Of a DNA stretch of 64,000 nucleotides, positions 17,194 to 25,279 are shown one piece after another. The position numbers and the translations under genes were made by a program. Each line of letters opens with the position of its first letter. Position 1 is the stretch's first letter. The notes beneath the pieces were generated by a model. That model did not search any database and was not told the origin of the DNA. It saw only the letters and a program-made list of their open reading frames with translations. This stretch comes from Prevotella sp. (lineage in GTDB: Bacteria > Bacteroidota > Bacteroidia > Bacteroidales > Bacteroidaceae): assembly GCA_017619375.1 (NCBI GenBank), contig JAFZSL010000070.1:124001-188000 (forward strand), read 5' to 3'.

Positions 17194-20184
17194 TCACTTG
17201 GTGAGAGTGATGGCCATTAATCCGATGACTACATCGTTGGACAGAGTGCGAAGGGTGAGTCTTTTGAGTTTCTTCTCTGGGTTGAGTGGCATCTTGAGTA
17301 TGACCGCCGCCCCGCAGTCGATGAGTCGTGGCTCTGCACTGTCAGGGTTTCCAGGTACTGAATTGCTGAAGCTTCCCGTGGGTGCCACCTCGCTGATGTG
17401 CCTTGAGACGGCTCCGCTTCCCAGATGTACCCTGTAGGGTCTCAGGGCCGCGGCGGAGAAGGCAAGTTGGTCGATGTAGTAGTCTTGCTCTATTGGACAC
17501 CAGTTGATGGGGTTCACGAGATGGAGCGTGTCGGTGGTGAGGTCTTTGTATTCCACGACGACGATGCCGTTGTCTATGCGGCTTTGCATGTTGTTGGTGC
17601 TTCCGGCGAGCAGCAGACAGGCGTAGGATACCTTTCCCTTGAGGTTGACGGTGATGCTATCGGGGTAGTTGTCCCAAAGTGAGGTGTAAGCGATATTGTG
17701 TCCCAGTGCAGGCGTTTGGAAGGTGACGCCGATGCCGGTGTCGAACATCCCTTTGTCGACTTTCATTCTGAAGCCGTCGTCCTCAATGTGTGCCGTGCGG
17801 TCGGGTATGCACCATTGCCCGATGCCCTGCTTGGGTATTTCGAGGGTTGTGTAGGGCGGTCTTGGTGAGAGGTATTCGTTATTGAAGATGTCGTCAACGT
17901 TGGCATTGAAGAGTTTGCCCAGGTCGATGGTGGTCTGCCGTGTTCCTTCGATGAAGTCTGCCAGTCCTGCGAGGTCGATGTCGTTGTCGTCGTTGCGAAT
18001 GCCCACGTAGTCTTGTGCCGAAGGCTCTGTAGCCATGCCCCATTTGGTGAGGTCGGCGGTGATGGTTTGCTCATTGCCGTTGGTGCCTCTGAAGTCGACG
18101 AACTTCCCTTCTCCCACTCCCACTCTGATGATGATGTCGAGGGGTTGCTTGAAATGTTGGCTCACATGGTAGGTGAGGCGGTTGCCGTCGCGGTGGAAGT
18201 CATATTGCAGGTAGGGTGTCTCCACGCTGGCTTCGTTCCATTCGTCGGGTAGGGAGTATTGTATGATGCATTTCCCGTTGAGGGCGTCGGGGCGTATGCC
18301 GAAGAGTCCGTTGACGATGGCTCGTGCCGAGATGCCGATGTTGTCACCGAAATCGCGGTAAGCCTCGCTGCGTGCTTTGTCATAGTAGCTGATTTGGCCG
18401 AAGTTGCCTGGGCAGGCGCCGAGAAACATGCCGTCGAGGATGTCGCTTTTGAGCAGGCGGAATCCCTCGTTTCTCCTGCCGGCTATGAAGTAGGCGAGGG
18501 CCATGTTCATCACCTCTTCGTGGGCGACGTTGTTGGTACTCCAGTCATAGGGCAGCCAGTCGCTGGTGCTGAGGGTGTAGAACGTGTTGTCTTGGCCAGC
18601 CGTGGATGACTTTTCGTCTCGCCATTCCACGGGGATGTGGGGGAAGTGCTTGTCGGCGTACAGCGTGGCTTCCCAAGCCTGTCGGTGGGAGCAAGCCCCG
18701 CAGTCGATGGGGGTGTAGATAGTCCATAGGGCGGCGCTGTTGTGCACCCGTTTCAGTCCCATGAGGTCTTGGTATTCCGCCCAATGCCCTTCATCCTTGA
18801 CCCATAGCCTCTTGTTCATCGCCTTGAGAATGGCTTCTGCTTCTTCTCGGTATGGCGTGGGGTCTTCTCCTATGATTTCCGCGATGCGTGCGGCGAGGAG
18901 GTTGCCACGGTAGTTATATGCGGAGGAGTGTGTCACCGCTCCTCCGTTGTAGTAGAGTGCGTCGCTGGCCCATATGCAGCAATAGGCGTCGTAGAGGTGG
19001 TCGTCATCGGGGTCGAAGTTGCGTTTCTCCCATTCCAGGTGTAGTTGCAAGTATGGCCACATCTGCCGCATGTACTCCGGGTCGGCGTCGTAGCAGAAAT
19101 GCCAGAGCAGTTCGTCGAAGTAGTTGAGGTTCATGTCATAGTGGCTCATCTTCGTGTTGTCATTGGGCAATTTGCAGATGTAGCCGTTGCTGTACATCTG
19201 TGTGCCCCATTCCTCCTCTGCGCGTGCAAGGTTTCGGGTGCTGTCTTGCGAGGGGTGCGGTTTCACGGGTGGGACGTTGGTCACCATGCTTTTGGCATAG
19301 GCGTCGAAGTGGGAGCGTGCACGGTCGTCCCATCCCAGCACGTCGCCCACGTAGGCGCCTCGCCATCCTGCCAGTGGTGTGCGCCATCCGATGCAGCCAT
19401 GGAGCCATGTCTTTCCGTCCCACAGCCCGTCGGCGGCTGCTGCGAGGTTGGCTCCCAGGGTGTTGATGTAGGGGTCGGGGGTTTTGATGCGCAGTCTTGA
19501 GATGAGGTCTTGCCTTGTGGCTTCCTCTTGTTGGTAGTGCTGTTCGCCGAGGGTGTCGATGACGAGTTGTCGGTCGGGGGTGAGCAAGATGTAGGTTGCG
19601 CTATCGCTGTCACACACCCAGGTGAGGGTTTGCAAGGGGAGGCCTGCACCCTCGTAACTGCTGCGGGGTTCCAGGCCATAGTCTCCCTCACGGGTCATCT
19701 TTGGCTTTTTCAATTTCTTCACCACGGCGTGGAAGGCGGGGGGAGTGGGGAACCCTTCGGCGTGGAATTTCCAGATGGCTCCTTCTTGTGAGAAGGTGGC
19801 CATGGCCGTGAGGCTCACTTGCCCTCCTCTCCATCGCTTGTCGCCGAGCGTGTAACTTCTCATGCCACCTTCGTATCTGGATTCGCAGTAGGAGGTGGAG
19901 TCGAGAGGTTGCAGCTTTCCTTCGCTTTCGATGAGAAAGGAGATGTTCAGGCTGTTGTCGCGGTCGTAGGAGGCGAAGACTGGCCTGTCGCTGGTTTCGA
20001 GCCGCTGGCGTGTGTTGGCTCCGTATAAAGCCCTGGTGTAGCGGTTGTTGCCGTTGATGCAGACGATTTGCCCTTGGTCGGGGTGGTAGTTCATCGCTCT
20101 CGGCGCCTTCTTCCCCATGTCTGTGGTCTGACCGAAGGCGGCGAGTGCGAATGCGAGAGCGAGGACCGTGAGTGAGGTTTTCAT
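17194..20184 (-). CDS. Large exported glycoside-hydrolase-like protein (DUF4450 type)
   Basis: The product has about 996 residues. The ATG at 20184 gives a clear signal peptide, MKTSLTVLALAFALAAFGQ; the frame is open 31 codons further upstream but overlaps the preceding gene. The central part looks like an (alpha/alpha)6-barrel glycosidase: GCIGWRTPLAGWRGAYVGD, MNLNYFDELLWHFCYDADPEY, HWAEYQDLMGL, HEEVMNMALAYFIAGRR and FGDNIGISARAIVNGLFGIRPDAL. The C-terminal 250 residues look beta-rich. I assign it to DUF4450-type proteins of Bacteroidota from memory of these motifs; substrate unknown. It follows the CE2-like esterase gene by 22 bases, which suggests both act on one polysaccharide. Confidence 0.68.
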   Translation of the reverse strand: MKTSLTVLALAFALAAFGQTTDMGKKAPRAMNYHPDQGQIVCINGNNRYTRALYGANTRQRLETSDRPVFASYDRDNSLNISFLIESEGKLQPLDSTSYCESRYEGGMRSYTLGDKRWRGGQVSLTAMATFSQEGAIWKFHAEGFPTPPAFHAVVKKLKKPKMTREGDYGLEPRSSYEGAGLPLQTLTWVCDSDSATYILLTPDRQLVIDTLGEQHYQQEEATRQDLISRLRIKTPDPYINTLGANLAAAADGLWDGKTWLHGCIGWRTPLAGWRGAYVGDVLGWDDRARSHFDAYAKSMVTNVPPVKPHPSQDSTRNLARAEEEWGTQMYSNGYICKLPNDNTKMSHYDMNLNYFDELLWHFCYDADPEYMRQMWPYLQLHLEWEKRNFDPDDDHLYDAYCCIWASDALYYNGGAVTHSSAYNYRGNLLAARIAEIIGEDPTPYREEAEAILKAMNKRLWVKDEGHWAEYQDLMGLKRVHNSAALWTIYTPIDCGACSHRQAWEATLYADKHFPHIPVEWRDEKSSTAGQDNTFYTLSTSDWLPYDWSTNNVAHEEVMNMALAYFIAGRRNEGFRLLKSDILDGMFLGACPGNFGQISYYDKARSEAYRDFGDNIGISARAIVNGLFGIRPDALNGKCIIQYSLPDEWNEASVETPYLQYDFHRDGNRLTYHVSQHFKQPLDIIIRVGVGEGKFVDFRGTNGNEQTITADLTKWGMATEPSAQDYVGIRNDDNDIDLAGLADFIEGTRQTTIDLGKLFNANVDDIFNNEYLSPRPPYTTLEIPKQGIGQWCIPDRTAHIEDDGFRMKVDKGMFDTGIGVTFQTPALGHNIAYTSLWDNYPDSITVNLKGKVSYACLLLAGSTNNMQSRIDNGIVVVEYKDLTTDTLHLVNPINWCPIEQDYYIDQLAFSAAALRPYRVHLGSGAVSRHISEVAPTGSFSNSVPGNPDSAEPRLIDCGAAVILKMPLNPEKKLKRLTLRTLSNDVVIGLMAITLTK

Positions 20185-20206
20185 GTCATTGGAGTGACGA
20201 AGGGCG

Positions 20207-21325
20207 CTATTCCACCACCTTGTCGGTGAGGCTCCATCCCATGATGGCGGAGATTTGCGGTATGAGTGACATGGCAATCTTGCGTTGCCCCTGATAGTTG
20301 GGATGCCAGTCGGCGCCCATGTCGTGCTCCACGGTGACCATGTCGGTCAGCGGGTTGGCCATGTGGACGTCGGGGATACTTGCCACGCGCTCCTTGAGCA
20401 GTTGGAGGCTGGCTTGCAGGTATCTGCTGGCGGAGTGTGGCGTGACACAGAATATTTTCACGCCTTGATATTTGTTCTTGATGGTTTCTATCATCTTCAG
20501 GTAGGCGTTGGTGTATTGCTCGTCGGTGGGGATGGCCACGGGCGAGAAATCGTTGGTGCCCAAATTGATGATGACCAGTTGTGGTTGGTATCGGTTGAAA
20601 AGGTAGGGTTGTGTGCCATGGTCGTCGAAGACCCTGGTGTAGCGTGTCGACATGTTGATGTCGGAGATTTGCTTGCCGTCGGCCCAGTTGCGCACCATGC
20701 CTTGACCGGAGTGGGCGGTGAGGGCGTAGTCGGCGTCGAAGTATCTGGCGATGATGCAGCCGTATGCCTTGTCGCAGTTCTCTGTCTCGAGTCGGAAGGG
20801 GTCGTTGGCTTTGCTGCTTTCCGTGCCATATCCGCAGGTGTAGGAGTCGCCATACACCTCGATCATCCGCTGCTTGCTTTCCACGGCTTGCAGGGTGGCC
20901 CCCTTTGCAGTCACTACTTGATGGATGGTGGTGCATCCGTATTGCCCCTCGGTGCATTTCTGCAGTCTAAGGCGGTGAACACCTTTTCCCAATTTTTCTG
21001 CGAGTACGATGCGCTGCGGGTTGTTGCCTGTGATTTGCAGTTTTCTCACCCATTTCCCGTCAATGAAGAGGTTGTGCCAGGAGGTGCCTGCCTCGGATGC
21101 TTCTATGGCGAAGTATCCTCCCGTGAAATCGGTTTGGAAGTAGACGCCCGTCCAGTCGTAGCTCACTGACCCGTCGGCATTGATGGCCACCCTTCCGGTG
21201 TATGTGATGCCATTGTCGTTGGCGGGAAAGGTTTTCACGTCGGCAGCCTGTGTGGAGAGTGTGGCAAATGTGGCGAGGACCGTCAGGATGACGGCCCATG
21301 TTTTTTTCTGTGTGATGGTTCTCAT
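20207..21325 (-). CDS. Exported SGNH esterase, acetylxylan-esterase (CE2)-like
   Basis: A 372-residue secreted esterase. Signal peptide is MRTITQKKTWAVILTVLATF to about residue 28. Residues about 30-140 form a beta-sandwich region (YDWTGVYFQTDFTGGYFAI), and the SGNH domain follows: block I GDSYTCGYG, a Gly in SGQGMVRNW, block III NLGTNDFSP and the catalytic Asp/His of ADWHPNYQG. The two-domain layout is that of family CE2 esterases, which remove acetyl groups from plant polysaccharides. Its ATG overlaps the stop of the upstream acidic-repeat gene by 4 bases. Confidence 0.85.
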   Translation of the reverse strand: MRTITQKKTWAVILTVLATFATLSTQAADVKTFPANDNGITYTGRVAINADGSVSYDWTGVYFQTDFTGGYFAIEASEAGTSWHNLFIDGKWVRKLQITGNNPQRIVLAEKLGKGVHRLRLQKCTEGQYGCTTIHQVVTAKGATLQAVESKQRMIEVYGDSYTCGYGTESSKANDPFRLETENCDKAYGCIIARYFDADYALTAHSGQGMVRNWADGKQISDINMSTRYTRVFDDHGTQPYLFNRYQPQLVIINLGTNDFSPVAIPTDEQYTNAYLKMIETIKNKYQGVKIFCVTPHSASRYLQASLQLLKERVASIPDVHMANPLTDMVTVEHDMGADWHPNYQGQRKIAMSLIPQISAIMGWSLTDKVVE

Positions 21326-23028
21326 AACATGCTTTCTTCTAAATAATCCATTTCTTTGTTGATGTCTTTGATGTTTGGCTGTAAAAGCCTTCCTTCTGCA
21401 AGGTCGTTCTCATATTCTTTCATGGTGTCCATGCTTGATGCGGGGGCGGGACCTATGGCTAGGAGGAGTTCCACGTAGGATTTCTCATCTTCGAAATAAT
21501 GGTCAGCCTTGTTCAGATGAATGTCGAATACCCATGGCATCTCGCCTTCCTTGACAACAAAGGTCACTTTTTTGCCGTATGTGAAAAGCTCCTCCAGTAT
21601 GGTGGTGTCAAAATCGCCTAATTCCTTCCTTTTCTGTTTTTCTTGTGATAAGTCGATGTCTATATTGGTGTATATCGTTTTGGGCGTTTCAAACCAGCAA
21701 TCGTCTGTTACATTCCATTGCAAGGAGAGGAGAAGGAACTGTGCCAAACTGTCCAGATAGATGTTGGAAGGCACTTTCAATAAACGGACCATCTGGTGCA
21801 AGGTGCCTTGAAGGGTCACCTGAATCTGATATTGCTTTATTTCGAAATCGGTGTCGAAAAGGTAATTGGAATCTTCGTCTTCCTCTTCCCAATCTTCTTC
21901 ATCTTCATCCCAATCTTCCTCATCCTCATCTTCTTCTTCCTCATCCTCATCTTCTTCATCTTCATCTTCATCCCAATCTTCCTCATCCTCATCCCAATCT
22001 TCCTCATCCTCTTCCCAATCTTCTTCGTCCTCATCCCAATCCTCGTCTTCGTCTTCGTCTACATTCTCCACCATCATTTGAAATGCATCGTCGGTGGTCG
22101 TTGGGATGATGTTGCTAATATCCAGGTTTGGATTGTCCATGATGAATTCCACATCTTCGATGCCGTCTACCTCGATGCAGGGAATGTCAAGACTATCGTA
22201 GATTTTCTTCAACAAGGGGAGGGTTTCTTTTGCGTGCGCCATGGCAAGGATGTAAGCGTAGTGGCTGACGTTGGAGATACTTCCCCCATCCAGTCCGATT
22301 TGCAGGCATCTGTTCAAGTAGGTATTGATGTTGTGCAATGCTTTAAGTCGTAGTTCCGGCTCATACTTATAGGTTAATACGAGTGCGTCGAAAACAATGG
22401 GTTTCGCCAAAGGGATGTATCCTTGCTGTCCGAGGAATTCCATGAGTTTGTCCATTTGTCCTTTTCCGATGTCATGCAGGATGTTGGCCCCTACGAAATC
22501 TCTTCCTTCGAGATAGATGTGGTCAAGGATGGCATAGGGTTGGCGTAATGTTTCAAGCACGTCGTCGAGAAGTTCGGTAAGGTTGAAACGTGAGATGAGT
22601 CGGAAAGCGGCGAAAAGGTTCTTGAAGTTGTAATCGATATCGAAAGAGGTGAAATCGTTGCTATCATGGAGAAAGGCAAGGTATGCGTAAATGTAATGAT
22701 GCAAGTCTTTTGCCACTTGCTGTCGTTCCATTTTTGTTGCCTCTTTCTCGGCTTCTTCGCATAACTCGAAGATGTCGGAGATATCTTTGAAGAGTGCCAA
22801 GGGTTGCAACCAAGGGGCGATGGGTTCCGCAAGTTTCTTGTAATCGGGCAATGAGTAGTTGAACCATTGTTCATCCATCATTTCTTCGACATCGAGCCCT
22901 CCCTCAGCGATGTCTTGTATGGCTTCTATTTGTTCTTCGCTTAGGTCGTCAAAGTCAATGCCCATCTTTTTCAAGGCTTTTTGGAGAGCCTTGCCGAATG
23001 CGTTGTTGAAGAAATCTTTTTTTGACAT
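21322..23028 (-). CDS. DUF1186-like / pRiA4b ORF-3-like protein with Asp-Glu-Trp repeat linker
   Basis: A 568-residue cytoplasmic protein without signal peptide. Residues 1-320 are helical, with features of DUF1186-like proteins (EGRDFVGANILHDIGKGQ, EPELRLKALHNI). Residues 321-386 are almost only Asp and Glu, with Trp at 331, 338, 345, 352, 373 and 380. Residues about 396-530 resemble the plasmid pRiA4b ORF-3-like fold (QYQIQVTLQG, RLLKVPSNIYLDSLAQFLL, LFTYGKKVTFVV), in degenerate form. The function is unknown. It overlaps the CE2-like gene by 4 bases. Domain names are from motif memory only. Confidence 0.72.
   Translation of the reverse strand: MSKKDFFNNAFGKALQKALKKMGIDFDDLSEEQIEAIQDIAEGGLDVEEMMDEQWFNYSLPDYKKLAEPIAPWLQPLALFKDISDIFELCEEAEKEATKMERQQVAKDLHHYIYAYLAFLHDSNDFTSFDIDYNFKNLFAAFRLISRFNLTELLDDVLETLRQPYAILDHIYLEGRDFVGANILHDIGKGQMDKLMEFLGQQGYIPLAKPIVFDALVLTYKYEPELRLKALHNINTYLNRCLQIGLDGGSISNVSHYAYILAMAHAKETLPLLKKIYDSLDIPCIEVDGIEDVEFIMDNPNLDISNIIPTTTDDAFQMMVENVDEDEDEDWDEDEEDWEEDEEDWDEDEEDWDEDEDEEDEDEEEEDEDEEDWDEDEEDWEEEDEDSNYLFDTDFEIKQYQIQVTLQGTLHQMVRLLKVPSNIYLDSLAQFLLLSLQWNVTDDCWFETPKTIYTNIDIDLSQEKQKRKELGDFDTTILEELFTYGKKVTFVVKEGEMPWVFDIHLNKADHYFEDEKSYVELLLAIGPAPASSMDTMKEYENDLAEGRLLQPNIKDINKEMDYLEESML
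21871..22059 (-). repeat. Tandem heptad-coding repeat (acidic linker)
   Basis: About 190 bases of degenerate 21-base units read TCTTCATCCTCATCCCAATC-like on the plus strand and encode D-W-D-E-D-E-E heptads on the minus strand. Such repeats can change in number by slippage or recombination without breaking the frame, because the unit is a multiple of three. Confidence 0.85.
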
Positions 23029-23070
23029 GTTTGGAGTTTTGGGAATGGTGTCTTGATTGTATTTTCAAGG

Positions 23071-23078
23071 CAAAAATA
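23071..23078 (-). promoter_or_regulatory. -7 promoter box for the acidic-repeat/esterase/DUF4450/rluA-type operon
   Basis: The minus strand reads TATTTTTG here, matching TAnnTTTG, 42 bases before the ATG at 23028. Four leftward genes with gaps of at most 32 bases follow. Confidence 0.5.
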
Positions 23079-23116
23079 GTCAAAAAAAGATGAACTTCCA
23101 ACAAGTGTGCTTTTTT

Positions 23117-23148
23117 TTTGGCAAGGTGTGTTTTTTTTCCTAATTTTG
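23117..23148 (+). promoter_or_regulatory. Promoter of ispD
   Basis: TTTG at 23117-23120 and TAATTTTG at 23141-23148 are spaced by 20 bases, an excellent match to the Bacteroidota consensus. The leader to the ATG at 23196 is about 40 bases. A 9-base direct repeat (GCAAGGGTR-like, at 23148 and 23172) lies in the leader. Confidence 0.65.
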
Positions 23149-23195
23149 CAAGGGTAAAGTCACCCTTGATGCAAGGGTGCAAATCATTGACAACC

Positions 23196-23897
23196 ATGAA
23201 TATCGCTATAGTTCTTGCGGGAGGGAGTGGCTCCCGCCTGGGGGGAGGAAAACCCAAGCAATTGTTGGAGGTGGCCGGAAAGACCATCTTGGAGCATACG
23301 CTCGATGTTTTCGAGACCTCCCCGTTGATTGACGAGATTGCCGTCGTCAGTCGTGCCGACTGCATCCCCGTTGTGGAGCAGTTGGTGGCCGCTGGCCATT
23401 ATGCCAAGGTGGCGAAAGTGCTGGCAGGTGGGAAAGAGCGTTACGATTCGAGCCTGGCTGCCTTGGCCGCCTATTCCGACGATGCCGACAACCTGCTCTT
23501 CCATGATGCCGTGCGCCCCATGGTGAACCACCGCATCATCGCCGACTGCATCCGCGCTCTTGACAGCTGCGAGGCCGTGGGTGTGGCGGTGCCTACGACA
23601 GACACCATCCTGGAGGTGGACGACTGTAATTGTATCGCCCATGTCCCTCCCAGACGGATGTTGCGCAATGCACAGACCCCGCAAGGTTTCAAGCGAGGTG
23701 TGATACGCCGTGCCTACGACATCGCCTTGCAGGATCCCGGCTTTGTCACCACCGACGATTGCGGCGTGGTGCTCAAATACCTTCCCGAAGTGCCTGTGCA
23801 TATCGTAGAGGGGGAGAAGACCAATATCAAGGTGACCTATGCCGAAGACCTTTTCATGGTGGAGCACTTGCTTGAAACGAGGGACCTGGGTGTTTAG
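23196..23897 (+). CDS. ispD: 2-C-methyl-D-erythritol 4-phosphate cytidylyltransferase
   Basis: Third enzyme of the MEP isoprenoid pathway: it joins CTP and MEP to CDP-methylerythritol. It has 233 residues, the family's usual size. The nucleotide-binding loop AGGSGSRLGGGKPKQ is at the N-terminus, followed by LLFHDAVRPMV, the TDT motif (VPTTDTILEV), RRMLRNAQTPQGF and TDDCGVVL, and IKVTYAEDL at the end. The frame extends 26 codons upstream, but the ATG at 23196 directly precedes the conserved core and lies downstream of the promoter. Monocistronic as far as can be seen. Confidence 0.95.
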   Translation: MNIAIVLAGGSGSRLGGGKPKQLLEVAGKTILEHTLDVFETSPLIDEIAVVSRADCIPVVEQLVAAGHYAKVAKVLAGGKERYDSSLAALAAYSDDADNLLFHDAVRPMVNHRIIADCIRALDSCEAVGVAVPTTDTILEVDDCNCIAHVPPRRMLRNAQTPQGFKRGVIRRAYDIALQDPGFVTTDDCGVVLKYLPEVPVHIVEGEKTNIKVTYAEDLFMVEHLLETRDLGV

Positions 23898-24023
23898 GGC
23901 CTCAAGGCTGATTGTGTGTTTGTTTTTGGGTGGAGTGCATTTTTAACAAATCCTCATACAAGATTTTCAATATCCCGGTGTTGATATGATGTATGTAAGC
24001 CATTCCGTCAGAAACATTTTCTT

Positions 24024-25148
24024 ATGAAATCAGTTGCATCCGCCATAGTCAAAACGTTTTTTGCCGTATTGTCGGCCGTTTCCTTTTCCTCGTGTGCCAC
24101 CATGTTTTCCGGCACAAAGGCAGACATTTTCATCGATGGCGACGTTGGTGAGCCCGTGACCATCAATAGCAGTGCTGGGGAATACAAGGATGTCACACTT
24201 CCCACCCTTGTTGAGGTGAATCGCCGCCATCTCGACGGGCAGCACATCCATGTCACCTCGGAGCACCATTCCTTTGATGACATCGTGCTGGAGAGAACCT
24301 TCAACGGGTGGGCCTTGGTCAGTGCGCTGGTGTATGGGACGCCCTTTTTCATAGACTTGATGACGAACGCCGTCAGCAAGCCCAAATACGACCAGTTCTT
24401 CATCATTCCCATGGATAGTCTGGCGGCAGCCGATACCCTTCGCCGGAAAAGGCCGACGGTCATGGTCTCCACCATGGACTCTGATACAAGAGCCAGGGTC
24501 AGGAGGAGGCAGTTGCCTATGGAATATCCAAGGCATGAGGTCAATGTTGCTGTGGGTGTAGGTTCCAATCAGGCAGACCGTTCTACGAAACATTTTGTCG
24601 ACGACTTCATCCAGCCCATGCATATGGAAACGGATACGGAGTGTGGAGACATTTTTGGCGATTCGTATATCGTAGGAAAAATTGAATACCACTATCGTCT
24701 TAACAGGAAGTGGGATATTGGCGCCATGGCCGCATGGGGCAGGTCCTCTGAAAGTTACACCGATTATTATCATGTCGTGGAACAACACCAGCAAGACAAA
24801 CCAGGCACCACCGCTGATGGCTACTTAAAATGCCGCACTTTCTCATTGGCTCCTTCGGTCAGGTACACTTGGTATGAGACACGCACCTATCGACTGTTTT
24901 CCCGTGTCTCGCTGGGTATGATGCGGCATCACCTCCAATTCGACATTGAGGGTTGGCACTATGGCGATGAACAAAAGCCATCCCGAACCCTTGCCAGAGA
25001 AGAAAGCAGCAAGAAGACCCAATGGCGAATGGCTTACCAATTCTCACCCATAGGCATCAGTGTGGGATCTGGCCCGCTGAGGCTTGTCGTCGAAGTGGGC
25101 TATGGATGCCTCGGGGTGTACAATGTCGGCCTTGGCTTTTCCTTCTAA
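24024..25148 (+). CDS. Outer-membrane lipoprotein with possible C-terminal beta-barrel, function unknown
   Basis: A 374-residue exported protein. The N-terminal hydrophobic segment ends with SFSSC, so Cys-24 may be lipidated. Residues about 25-130 (TMFSGTKADIFIDGDVGEPV, HIHVTSEHHSFDDIVLERTF) look like a small beta domain, followed by a short hydrophobic stretch. The rest has alternating strands typical of an outer-membrane barrel (KIEYHYRLNRKWDIGAMAAW, YRLFSRVSLGMMRHHLQF) and ends GYGCLGVYNVGLGFSF, with the terminal Phe common in barrel proteins. A lipidated barrel is unusual. Family not recognised. Confidence 0.6.
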   Translation: MKSVASAIVKTFFAVLSAVSFSSCATMFSGTKADIFIDGDVGEPVTINSSAGEYKDVTLPTLVEVNRRHLDGQHIHVTSEHHSFDDIVLERTFNGWALVSALVYGTPFFIDLMTNAVSKPKYDQFFIIPMDSLAAADTLRRKRPTVMVSTMDSDTRARVRRRQLPMEYPRHEVNVAVGVGSNQADRSTKHFVDDFIQPMHMETDTECGDIFGDSYIVGKIEYHYRLNRKWDIGAMAAWGRSSESYTDYYHVVEQHQQDKPGTTADGYLKCRTFSLAPSVRYTWYETRTYRLFSRVSLGMMRHHLQFDIEGWHYGDEQKPSRTLAREESSKKTQWRMAYQFSPIGISVGSGPLRLVVEVGYGCLGVYNVGLGFSF

Positions 25149-25224
25149 GTTTCTCGTTGCCTTTCCTCCAAGGGTATGCAAAAAAACTTTGTCTTAATTA
25201 GGTTGTGGTTTGCTCTTTTTTTTC

Positions 25225-25232
25225 TAAATTTG
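25225..25232 (+). promoter_or_regulatory. -7 promoter box for the serpin gene
   Basis: TAAATTTG matches TAnnTTTG and is 47 bases upstream of the ATG at 25280. A TTTG sits only 12 bases upstream, closer than usual, so the -33 element is uncertain. Confidence 0.5.
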
Positions 25233-25279
25233 TCGCAAAGAAAAATGCTTTGCAAATAATCAACAACAGTGACAGTGTT

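Noticed and set aside
21866..22081. Poly-Ser frame opposite the acidic repeat
   Set aside because: It is the complement of the Asp/Glu-coding repeat; low complexity with no start context.
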